Source: Actinomadura formosensis NBRC 14204 (GTDB taxonomy: Bacteria; Actinomycetota; Actinomycetes; Streptosporangiales; Streptosporangiaceae). Taken from it: a DNA stretch of 64,000 nucleotides. The stretch spans positions 1 through 64,000 of the forward strand of contig NZ_BCQQ01000004.1 in assembly GCF_001552155.1 (NCBI RefSeq). Direction: 5' to 3'. Position 1 is the stretch's first letter, and every line of letters starts with the position of its first letter. A program made the translations under genes and the position numbers. Under the pieces are notes generated by a model. That model saw only the letters and a program-made list of their open reading frames with translations, was not told the DNA's origin and did not search any database. This document shows, in pieces, positions 1 to 7,993 of the stretch.

Positions 1-97
1 GGCTGGCCGCAGAGGCGGGCGATGCGAGGGCGGCCGCCGCCCCGCCGATCGCGATGGCGGCGGTCGTCGTGGTGAGGATCTTGCTGAGCGTGCTCAT
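1..97 (-). CDS. Secreted protein, N-terminal fragment
   Basis: Only the first 32 codons are inside the window; the rest lies to the left. They encode a classic Sec signal peptide: MSTLSKILTT at the N-terminus, a hydrophobic Ala/Ile/Gly core, and an A-S-P-A-S-A-A type cleavage site at about residue 31. The ATG at 97 has a GGGAGACAAGGC leader as ribosome binding site. It lies 55 nt downstream of the secreted peptidase gene on the same strand, so the two are probably co-transcribed. The mature protein is not visible and its function is unknown. Confidence 0.75.
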   Translation of the reverse strand, partial: MSTLSKILTTTTAAIAIGGAAAALASPASAAS

Positions 98-152
98 GCC
101 TTGTCTCCCTTTGGTTGCGAAGCTTGTCTGCGAAGCCTGGGGTTCGGATGGG

Positions 153-998
153 TCAGCGGCGCTGGTACTCCTCCCAGGTGCGGATGGTCACCTTCGGGCC
201 GTCGTCCCGGCCGCGTCCGGCGAGCCCGTTCAGGCCGAGGTAGTAGTCGCCGACCTGGTGCTGGGCCTGGCTGGAGAGGTCGGTGTCGCTGATGGCGGCG
301 GCGTGGATGTGCCACGGCCAGTTGCCTTGGGCGGGGCTGCGCACCCATGCCGCGAAGCCGACCTGGCGCAGCGCGCGGGCGGTCGCGGTGCGGGTGGCGG
401 AGTTCATCCCCTTGACCGAGATGTCGACGACGCCGCCGCCGTCGTGGGTGCCCGCGGACGTGGGGTCGCCGCCGGGGTTGTACGAGCCCTGCTCCAGCAC
501 GAGGTTGCGGCCGAGCAGCCGCTTCGCCTCGGCCAGCATGCTCCGCGTGCGGGTGTTGATGACGAACCCGCCGGTGGACACCCGGGTCCCCGGGCCGATG
601 GTGCGGGTGACCGTGAAGCGCCCGGCGCCGAGTTTGGCGAGCGACGCCTTGCCCGGCAGGCCGTTGGCGGCGACACCGGTGTAGCCGAGCGACTTCTGGT
701 ACTTCGTGTAGGCGGCGACCGTTGTGGTGCCGAAGTACCCGTCCACCCACTTCGCGTCGAGCAGGTGCCGGTCGCGCAGCGCCCGCTCAATGAGGAGCAC
801 GCTGGCTTTTGCGCCCGGGGTCAGCGTGCTGTCAGACCGCCGCGGGTCGATCTGGGCCGCCTTCACTGCGGCTTCCATATTCACGCTCGGAAGAGCCTTG
901 GTGCCGGCCGCCTGTGCCGCCGACATTCCGGATGCTCCGGTCAGGGAAGTGAGCAGGGTGGTCACCGCGAGGGCAGCGGCATATGAGGAAAGTTTCAT
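153..998 (-). CDS. Secreted peptidoglycan-binding / M15-like peptidase
   Basis: Protein of 281 aa with a signal peptide (MKLSSYAAALAVTTLL, cleavage near AQAAG at about residue 31). Residues about 60-135 look like a peptidoglycan-binding type 1 domain (WVDGYFGTTTVAAYTKYQKSLGY). The C-terminal part carries the spaced ligands of LAS/M15 zinc peptidases: AGTHDGGGVVDISV (His and Asp) and WPWHIHA (His-x-His). The family cleaves peptide bonds in peptidoglycan cross-bridges or stems, so a role in cell-wall remodelling outside the membrane is inferred. The ATG start is supported by AGGAGACAAGG just upstream. It heads a short operon with the secreted protein at the left edge. The exact bond cleaved is unknown. 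Confidence 0.8.
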   Translation of the reverse strand: MKLSSYAAALAVTTLLTSLTGASGMSAAQAAGTKALPSVNMEAAVKAAQIDPRRSDSTLTPGAKASVLLIERALRDRHLLDAKWVDGYFGTTTVAAYTKYQKSLGYTGVAANGLPGKASLAKLGAGRFTVTRTIGPGTRVSTGGFVINTRTRSMLAEAKRLLGRNLVLEQGSYNPGGDPTSAGTHDGGGVVDISVKGMNSATRTATARALRQVGFAAWVRSPAQGNWPWHIHAAAISDTDLSSQAQHQVGDYYLGLNGLAGRGRDDGPKVTIRTWEEYQRR

Positions 999-1114
999 CC
1001 TTGTCTCCTGATTGCGGGCGATTGGGAACGAAGCCCGCGGCGGAGTCCACAGTCACGGATTGCCCGCGCGTCCACAAGGAGATCGATGTTGTCAGCCTGT
1101 TCGCCAGGCACTTC

Positions 1115-1142
1115 CTGACAGGCGGACACGCGGTCTGACAGG
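1115..1142. promoter_or_regulatory. CTGACAGG direct repeat, 20-bp period
   Basis: CTGACAGG occurs at 1115-1122 and 1135-1142, exactly two helical turns apart. An inverted TGTCAG is at 1090-1095. The site lies about 115-145 bp upstream of the secreted peptidase start, on the side facing it, so it may bind a regulator of that gene. No factor is identified. Confidence 0.35.
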
Positions 1143-1326
1143 TGCGAGCGGGACGCGCGGCCCGCAACCGCGCAGGATGGCGCTTTGAAGCCCGCGGTTC
1201 GGTGAAGTCTTTCAAGCCGACGTGATCTCGACTGCGAGGAAGAGAATTATCCCGATGGCCCTCCCGATAAGTGAAGTGCCCATGGACGTCCCACGCCTGG
1301 AAGGCAGATCTTCGTGACGCTTCTGG

Positions 1327-1365
1327 CCGGCGAAAGGCGGTGAACAGTTCACTGCCTTTCGCCGG
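1327..1365. repeat. 39-bp near-perfect palindrome
   Basis: The arms CCGGCGAAAGGC (1327-1338) and GCCTTTCGCCGG (1354-1365) are exact inverted copies. Inside them GTGAAC and GTTCAC flank a single central A at 1346, so 18 of 19 arm positions pair, with one G/T pair. There is no T tract, so it is more likely an operator or cruciform than a terminator. It lies 134 bp upstream of the HxlR-type regulator gene, whose expression it could control. Confidence 0.6.
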
Positions 1366-1498
1366 AGGCGTGGCGCAGTCCGCCTCTTCTCCGGGCCGGG
1401 CCAGGCCGGGCACTGATCGCATAGTGCGGCTGGGGACCGGGAGCAACCAGGGTCCGAAGTAGCATTGCGGAGTGGTGGGAGAAGGGAAGGGTGATCCC

Positions 1499-2491
1499 AT
1501 GGCGGGCCGGGCGGCTCCGGGAGCGCAGCCCAGCGCCATCGGGCAGGCGCTGCTGGCGATCGGTGATCAGTGGACCCTGCTGATCCTGCAGCGGGCCTTT
1601 CTCCTGCGCGTCCGCCGTTTCGCCGACTGGCGGGACGAGCTGGGGGTGTCCGAATCCGTGCTGGCCAACCGGCTCAAGGAACTCGTCGCGGGCGGACTGC
1701 TCTCGCCGTCTCCCTACCGGGAGGAAGGCCGCACCCGCACCGAGTACCTGCTCACCGAGCAGGCCAGGGAGCTGTGGCCGCTGCTGGTGGCGGTCTGGTC
1801 CTGGGAGCGCGCCTGGGTGCCGCGCCGGGCCGGGCTGCCCGAACTGATCCATGAGACCTGCGGCGAGCGCACCGATGTCGAGATCGGCTGCACGTCCTGC
1901 GGACTGGCCCCCGTCACCGCGCGCGACACCGTCACCGAACGCGGTGCCGCGACGTTCGCGCAAGTCGCGGTGCCGCGTTTGCATCGCAAGACCGTGCGCG
2001 TCAAAGGGGAAGACGATCCCCTGTCGTACTTCCCTGAGACCTTCGAGCTGCTGGGGGACCGGTGGGGCACGGTCCTGCTCGCCGCGGCGCTGCTGGGAGT
2101 GCAGCGGTTCGTTGATCTCCAGTCCGGCCTGGGTGTGGCGCCTTCGGTCCTGTCCAGCCGGCTGCGCCGTTTCACCGAGCTGGGCGTGCTCACCGCCGGC
2201 GGGGGACAGGGCCGCCGGTCGAGCTATCGGCTCACCGACAAGGGCATCGCCTTCTTCGACGTCTTCGCCTTCCTCGTCGACTGGGCGCAACGCTGGTACA
2301 CCGGCCCGCCCGGCACCGACCTGCGGATCGTGCACCGGGCATGCGGTGAGCCCTTCCGGCCTTACCTGCGCTGCCGCTCGTGCGGGAAGGCACTGGAACG
2401 CACGTCCGTGACCTTCGCCGTCGCCGGTGCGGGCGGGCTGATCCAGCGGCTGCCCCGGCGTGACGTCGAAGGGGCCGCCGCGACCGGCTGA
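1499..2491 (+). CDS. Tandem HxlR regulator with two H-C-C-C zinc-ribbon motifs
   Basis: Protein of 330 aa built from two HxlR-type winged-helix units (about residues 10-110 and 178-270). The second begins FPETFELLGDRWGTVLL. After each unit sits the same H-x2-C-x9-C-x2-C motif: H118, C121, C131, C134 and H279, C282, C292, C295. Four such ligands normally mark a zinc site; metal binding is inferred. HxlR proteins are usually single-domain dimers of about 110-150 aa, so this is a covalent pseudo-dimer. The ATG at 1499 is chosen because GGGAAGG lies about 8 nt upstream; a GTG at 1472 is also in frame. It faces a catabolic gene set, and a paralogue with the same architecture lies at 22167, so both probably control this locus. 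Confidence 0.85.
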   Translation: MAGRAAPGAQPSAIGQALLAIGDQWTLLILQRAFLLRVRRFADWRDELGVSESVLANRLKELVAGGLLSPSPYREEGRTRTEYLLTEQARELWPLLVAVWSWERAWVPRRAGLPELIHETCGERTDVEIGCTSCGLAPVTARDTVTERGAATFAQVAVPRLHRKTVRVKGEDDPLSYFPETFELLGDRWGTVLLAAALLGVQRFVDLQSGLGVAPSVLSSRLRRFTELGVLTAGGGQGRRSSYRLTDKGIAFFDVFAFLVDWAQRWYTGPPGTDLRIVHRACGEPFRPYLRCRSCGKALERTSVTFAVAGAGGLIQRLPRRDVEGAAATG

Positions 2492-2536
2492 CAGCGACAT
2501 CGGGCCGGTGCCCGGTCTCTCCGCGCCCTTCCCTGC

Positions 2537-2558
2537 TGACTTTGCTTATAGTAGTAAG
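2537..2558 (+). promoter_or_regulatory. Catabolic-locus operator, site 1
   Basis: Contains TGACTTTGCTTATAGTAGT, one of six sites of identical length and layout in this locus (others at 5777, 7755, 9729, 19242, 19342). Here AAGTCA follows, so the outer ends TGACTT and AAGTCA form an inverted repeat up to 2561. The site ends 29 nt before the CoA ligase start. TATAGT inside it could serve as the -10 element, which would let a bound regulator block or guide RNA polymerase. Confidence 0.65.
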
Positions 2559-2587
2559 TCATCGCATCGGGAGGTTCGGAGAGACTC

Positions 2588-4123
2588 ATGACCATCGGCC
2601 TGCTCGCCCGCCGCGCCGCGGCCCGCTTCGGCGACCGACCCGCGGTGATCGGCCCTGACGGGGGCCGGAGCTTCACCGAACTCGTCGACCGGGCCGACCG
2701 CCTGGCCCGCGCTCTGCTCGCCCTGGGCCTGCGCCCCGGAGAGCGGGTCATGGAACTGCTGCCCAACGGCTGCGCGCTCGTGGAGTCGGATCTGGCGCTG
2801 GCACTGGCCGGGCTGGTCCGCGTGCCGCTCAATCCGCGCCTCGGCCCCCGCGAATGGGAGCGCATGGCCGATGACTGCGGGGCCGGCGCACTGATCTACG
2901 ACGGGCGGTACACCGAGGAGACCGAAGCGCTGCGCAGCGGACTGGGCGCCGCGCGGACCGTCGTCCTGGGAGAGGGGCCCGGGCAGCCGTGGACCCGGCT
3001 TCACGACACCGCGCCCGCCGGTCCGCTCAGGCTCGGGCACGTGGACGACCTGGCCGGCCTGGCCTACTCGTCCGGGACGACCGGCCATCCGAAGGGGGCC
3101 CGGCGCACCCACCGCAACCGCATCGCCTCGGCCCTGGCCATGACCCACGAAGTCCTCGGCGGCCCACCCGCCCGGGATTCGGTCTACCTGCACGCCGGGC
3201 CGGCCATCCATACCAGCGGGCTGTTCGTCCTGCCGTTCCTCATGGCGGGCGCGCTTCAGGCCATGCTCGACCACGCCGACGCCGAGCAGATACTCCACGC
3301 CATCGACGAGTACCAGGTCACCCACATCGCCCTCGTCCCCACCATGGTGGACCGGCTGGCGCACGCCGCGACCGCCCCGCCGTCCTCCCTGCGGATGCTC
3401 GCCTACGCGGGCTCCCCCATGCCCGTCGAGCACATCCGCCGGGCGAGTGAACGGCTGACGCCCCGCCTCGTCCAGTACTACGGCCTGGTCGAGGCGATGC
3501 CCCCGCTGACCGTCCTGGACGAGGACGACCACGCTCGCGGTCTGGCCGGGCGGCCGGAACTCCTGGCCTCCGCGGGCCGGATCTGCCCGGCCGTCGACCT
3601 GCGGGTGGCGGGCGAGGACGGCCGGCCCGTCCCCGAGGGCGAGACGGGGGAGGTGCTGGTCTCGGGAGATCCCGTCACCACGGGCTACTTCAACGCCGCG
3701 GATCGCGACGACCTCGGAAAGTCCTTCATCGACGGGTACCTGCGCACCGGCGACGTCGGGCGCCTGGGGCCCGGCGGAAGGCTCTGGCTGACCGACCGCC
3801 GGAACGACATGATCATCACTGGCGGATACAACGTCTATCCCCGCGAGGTCGAGGAGGCGATCACCTGCCTTCCCGGCATCGCGTCCGCCGCGGTCGTGGG
3901 CCTGCCCGACGAGCGCTGGGGCCAGCGGATCACCGCGGTCTACTCCTGCCTGCCAGACCATGAGATCGAGCCCTCACAGCTGCTGACCCACTGCCGTGAC
4001 CGGCTCCCTTCGCACAAGCGCCCCAAGTCCGCGCACCGGGTCACCGATCTGCCGCTGAACGCGACCGGCAAGATCCATCGGCGGGAGATCGCGCGGCGTC
4101 TCATGAACGCTGAATGCTGGTAA
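2588..4123 (+). CDS. Acyl-CoA synthetase (AMP-forming ligase)
   Basis: A 511-aa adenylate-forming ligase, the usual family length. The P-loop-like motif is YSSGTTGHPKG (about residues 160-170), the A5-type region is QYYGLVEA, the hinge is YLRTGDVGRL...DRRNDMIITGGYNVYP, and the C-terminal catalytic Lys is in LNATGKIHRREIAR. Such enzymes convert a carboxylic acid, ATP and CoA to acyl-CoA, AMP and PPi in the cytoplasm. Substrate choice cannot be told from sequence; FadD-like or aryl/alkyl acids are both possible. It is the first gene after the upstream HxlR-type regulator, is preceded by operator site 1 and ends at a convergent terminator with the thioesterase gene. Confidence 0.88.
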   Translation: MTIGLLARRAAARFGDRPAVIGPDGGRSFTELVDRADRLARALLALGLRPGERVMELLPNGCALVESDLALALAGLVRVPLNPRLGPREWERMADDCGAGALIYDGRYTEETEALRSGLGAARTVVLGEGPGQPWTRLHDTAPAGPLRLGHVDDLAGLAYSSGTTGHPKGARRTHRNRIASALAMTHEVLGGPPARDSVYLHAGPAIHTSGLFVLPFLMAGALQAMLDHADAEQILHAIDEYQVTHIALVPTMVDRLAHAATAPPSSLRMLAYAGSPMPVEHIRRASERLTPRLVQYYGLVEAMPPLTVLDEDDHARGLAGRPELLASAGRICPAVDLRVAGEDGRPVPEGETGEVLVSGDPVTTGYFNAADRDDLGKSFIDGYLRTGDVGRLGPGGRLWLTDRRNDMIITGGYNVYPREVEEAITCLPGIASAAVVGLPDERWGQRITAVYSCLPDHEIEPSQLLTHCRDRLPSHKRPKSAHRVTDLPLNATGKIHRREIARRLMNAECW

Positions 4124-4145
4124 CGCCCCTCTCATCTGGGGGCGT
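4123..4145. terminator. Short hairpin between convergent genes
   Basis: ACGCCCC (4123-4129) pairs with GGGGCGT (4139-4145) around a 9-nt loop, directly after the CoA ligase stop and 8 nt before the thioesterase stop on the other strand. It is positioned to end transcription from both sides. No clear T tract follows. Confidence 0.5.
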
Positions 4146-4152
4146 GTGTCCG

Positions 4153-4590
4153 TCATGGCCAGAAGATGAGCTGGGTGCAGCGGAATATGGCGATCCTGCG
4201 GCCGGCCTCGTCGGTGACGTCGGCGTCCCAGATCTGCATGCGCCGCCCGCCGTGGGAGAGCGACGCGACGGCGCGGACCCTGCCCTCGCGGGCGGTTCCG
4301 ACGTAGTTGCTGGTCACCTGGGTGGTGGTGAAGCCCTTCGCGCCTTCGGGGAGCGCCAGGCGGCAACCGATGCCGCAGGCGGTGTCGGCCAGGGCCACGA
4401 CCGTCGCGGCGTGCAGGTAGCCGTTGGGCGCCAGAAGGTCGGGACGGACGTCGAGTTCGGCCACGACGCTGCGGCCGGCGAGTTCCACGACGCGGAACCC
4501 GAGCAGGCCGGGAAGCCTGCCCTCGGTCATCCGGGTGAGGTTCTCCGGAGTCGGGTCCGGCGGGGTGGGGCGCGGGGAGACGTCGTCCAC
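4153..4590 (-). CDS. PaaI-type hotdog thioesterase
   Basis: Protein of 145 aa with a single hotdog domain. Residues 45-75 read NGYLHAATVVALADTACG, matching the PaaI family's catalytic N-G/Asp region, and GFTTTQVTSNYVGTAREG forms the following strand. PaaI-type enzymes hydrolyse aromatic or acyl-CoA thioesters and can rescue trapped CoA. I chose the GTG at 4590: it follows the thiolase stop by one base (TGAGGTG), and GGAGG lies 6 nt upstream inside the thiolase gene, so translation is coupled. A longer in-frame version starting at 4659 would lie inside the thiolase and is unlikely. Confidence 0.82.
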   Translation of the reverse strand: MDDVSPRPTPPDPTPENLTRMTEGRLPGLLGFRVVELAGRSVVAELDVRPDLLAPNGYLHAATVVALADTACGIGCRLALPEGAKGFTTTQVTSNYVGTAREGRVRAVASLSHGGRRMQIWDADVTDEAGRRIAIFRCTQLIFWP

Positions 4591-4591
4591 C

Positions 4592-5758
<1,167 letters not shown>

Positions 5759-5776
5759 GCCGACTCCCTTACTCCT

Positions 5777-5798
5777 TGACTTCGCTTGCAGTACTGAG
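5777..5798 (+). promoter_or_regulatory. Catabolic-locus operator, site 2
   Basis: Contains TGACTTCGCTTGCAGTACT, matching the locus consensus at most positions. It lies 18 bp upstream of the minus-strand thiolase start, in opposite orientation to the gene. The 203-bp gap in which it sits separates the thiolase from the upstream CoA ligase and must hold the thiolase promoter. Confidence 0.6.
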
Positions 5799-5961
5799 GT
5801 CGGCTCGCCCGACCGGGGCCCCGGAGGCGCCCGTGCACGACTGTCGCGGTGCTGTCACCGGCCCCTCTCAGGGCGGTGGCGCCGGTCGCCGGCGACCGGC
5901 GGGCCGGAGGCGCCTATCGCGCCGCCGGCCGCGCCGGTGCCACTCGATCCTTCTCGGGGGG

Positions 5962-7710
5962 CTATGCCTGCGCGACGGGCTCGTCGAGCTCGCCGGCGTC
6001 GAGACGCCTGCTCAGTTCCCGCTTGAGGATCTTGCCGACGGGGTTGCGGGGGAGGGCCTCGACGAACACGAACCGCTCGGGGAGCTTGTACGAGGCGATG
6101 CGCAGTTCGCGCAGGTGCTGCAGCAGGGCCTCGGTGTCCGGGCGGGCGCCGGGCGCCGATGCGATGATCGCGCACGTCTTCTGCCCGAGCACGGGGTCGG
6201 GGTACCCGACCACCGCGGCTTCGGCGACGTCGGGATGGGCCGTGAGCAGCGCCTCGATCTCGGCGGGGGCGATGTTCATCCCGCCGCGGATGATGAGGTC
6301 CTTGCTGCGGTCCACGTAGAGCAGGTACTGGTCGCGGTCGCCGGCGATCTGGAACACGTCCCCGGTGCGCAGATAGCCCCGCTCGTCGAAGGGGTCGTGG
6401 CCCGCGGTGCCCGGCAGGTAGCCGGCGAACACCATGGGGCCCTTGATGCGCAGCTCGCCGGGCCGTCCCGGTTCGGTGACGTCCTTTCCGGTGACCAGGT
6501 CCACCAGGCGCAGCGAGATCCACTTCGAGGCTTCGCCGTGCCAGCTCTGCCCCGGCGCGCCGTAGCGGGGGAAGTAGCGGGCGCGGATCTCGGGGTCGGG
6601 GAAGTCGGCCGGGGCGCCCAGCAGGCACGCGCCTTCGTTGGAACCGAAGAAATTGACCACCGAGATGCCGTGCCTGTCCTGCCATCCGCGCACCATGGAC
6701 GGCGACAGAGGCGCCGACCCGGAGGCGATGGAACGCAGCGAGGACAGGTCCGTGGACGCGAGCAGCTGTTCGTTCTGCAGGAGCATCGTCAGCACGGCCG
6801 GGGGCGCGAGCGTGTAGGTGACCCGTTCTTCGGCGATCTGCCGCAGATAGGTCGGCAGCGTGAAGGGGTGGTGCAGGACGTAGGTGGTGCCGCACCTGAG
6901 CCAGGGCAGCAGGGTGCCGGCGATCGCGGCCATGTTGACCAGGGGGAAGGGATTGAGGATGACGTCCTCGCCGGTCAGCTCGGGGCCCTCGACGGTCGGC
7001 CGGGAGATGGCGAGCCAGTCGTAGTGGCAGCGGGGGACGGCCTTGGGGGTGCTCTCGGTGCCCGATGTCCAGCACACCGTGACACAGTCGTTCGGATCCG
7101 CCTGGAACGTGGTCAGGTGGTCGGCGACGAGGGACCGGTCACTCGCGTCGGCGGGGGCGGCGTCCAGCGGGACGACCCCGTCCGGGAGGTCCTCTCCGAA
7201 GGCCAGCAGGAGCCGCAGCGACTCCGTGGTGCGCAGCGACTCCAGAGCGCTCTGCGCGGTGGCGCGCTCTCCGATGCGGCCGGCGGTGATGAAGGCGGTG
7301 AAGCCCGCCAGCGGGGCGAGCAGGCCGAGCTCGTACTCCCGGTACTGGACCGGCAGCGGTGAGATCACGGCGCCGATCCTGATCGTCGCGAGATAGGTGG
7401 CCACCAGTTCGGTGCAGTTGGGCAGCTGCGCGCCGACCAGGTCGCCGGGCTTGACGCCGTGCCGCAGCAGTTGCGCCGCGATCCGGTCCACCGCGGCGTC
7501 GAGGTCCGTCCACGTCCAGCGGTTCGGTCCGACGCCCATGAGGTCCCGCTTGTCGGGCGGGTCGATCACGGCGATGGCGTCCGGCTGCCGCTGGACCTGG
7601 CGGCGCAGCAGGTCGCCGATCGTCTCGTCGGTCCACCACCCGCGGGTGGTGTAGTCGGTGACGCGCTCGCTCGGATGCAACGCCGCCGGCCGGCTGCCGC
7701 CTGCCTCCAT
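5962..7710 (-). CDS. Acyl-CoA synthetase / AMP-dependent ligase
   Basis: A 582-aa adenylate-forming enzyme only distantly like the ligase at 2588. The nucleotide loop reads CWTSGTESTPKAVPR, the central motif NFFGSNEGACLLG, the hinge region YLRTGDVF...DRSKDLIIRGGMNIAPAEIE, and the C-terminal Lys LPRNPVGKILKRELSRR. It should activate a carboxylic acid to its CoA thioester; the substrate is unknown. The ATG at 7710 has a strong GGAGGAGG 4 nt upstream. It is transcribed divergently from the PaaN-like dehydrogenase across a 283-bp region with operator site 3 and a separate palindrome. Downstream, a 203-bp gap separates it from the thiolase. Confidence 0.87.
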   Translation of the reverse strand: MEAGGSRPAALHPSERVTDYTTRGWWTDETIGDLLRRQVQRQPDAIAVIDPPDKRDLMGVGPNRWTWTDLDAAVDRIAAQLLRHGVKPGDLVGAQLPNCTELVATYLATIRIGAVISPLPVQYREYELGLLAPLAGFTAFITAGRIGERATAQSALESLRTTESLRLLLAFGEDLPDGVVPLDAAPADASDRSLVADHLTTFQADPNDCVTVCWTSGTESTPKAVPRCHYDWLAISRPTVEGPELTGEDVILNPFPLVNMAAIAGTLLPWLRCGTTYVLHHPFTLPTYLRQIAEERVTYTLAPPAVLTMLLQNEQLLASTDLSSLRSIASGSAPLSPSMVRGWQDRHGISVVNFFGSNEGACLLGAPADFPDPEIRARYFPRYGAPGQSWHGEASKWISLRLVDLVTGKDVTEPGRPGELRIKGPMVFAGYLPGTAGHDPFDERGYLRTGDVFQIAGDRDQYLLYVDRSKDLIIRGGMNIAPAEIEALLTAHPDVAEAAVVGYPDPVLGQKTCAIIASAPGARPDTEALLQHLRELRIASYKLPERFVFVEALPRNPVGKILKRELSRRLDAGELDEPVAQA

Positions 7711-7754
7711 GTTTCCTCCTCCAGTGCTGCTCCCCGAGGGAGCGTGCCCCTGGG

Positions 7755-7776
7755 GAAACTATGATAAGAAAAGTCA
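7755..7776 (-). promoter_or_regulatory. Catabolic-locus operator, site 3
   Basis: Read on the minus strand it contains TGACTTTTCTTATCATAGT, the locus consensus in the same orientation as the CoA ligase it precedes by 44 nt. It sits in the 283-bp divergent region between the ligase and the PaaN-like dehydrogenase, so it could act on both. Confidence 0.6.
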
Positions 7777-7777
7777 G

Positions 7778-7794
7778 AGGTCAATCGGTGACCT
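7778..7794. promoter_or_regulatory. Perfect 17-bp palindrome AGGTCA-N5-TGACCT
   Basis: AGGTCA (7778-7783) and TGACCT (7789-7794) flank ATCGG. The site begins one base after operator site 3, in the same divergent promoter region. It is a typical size for a dimeric regulator and may be the site of a second factor controlling the PaaN-like gene, which starts 200 bp further on. No other copy was noticed in the locus. Confidence 0.5.
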
Positions 7795-7993
7795 GGGCAA
7801 AAGGGGGACACGCCGCTCCGGCGGGACCCGGCCGGCGACGGACGCCGCCGTCCCGCGCCAAGCCGTCCCACCGGTCACCGCCGCGCCGCCGGGCTGCTAC
7901 GGCCTACCGGCCTTGGCGCCGTTCAGAGGCCACGAGCGGCTGATCCGGGGTCACCGGAAACCAGACCCTCGACGACCCCCAAGGAGAACGCAG

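Larger units (their letters stand above)
999..1498. other. Divergent intergenic region without a gene
   Basis: Five hundred bases separate the minus-strand peptidase from the plus-strand HxlR-type regulator. No convincing reading frame is present. It contains a 20-bp-period direct repeat (1115-1142) and a long near-perfect palindrome (1327-1365), listed separately. The promoters of both flanking genes must lie here. Confidence 0.6.

Noticed and set aside
7658..7993. Extended N-terminus for the PaaN-type dehydrogenase
   Set aside because: It would run through the divergent promoter, operator site 3 and a palindrome. The ATG at 7994 has a good ribosome site and gives the family length.
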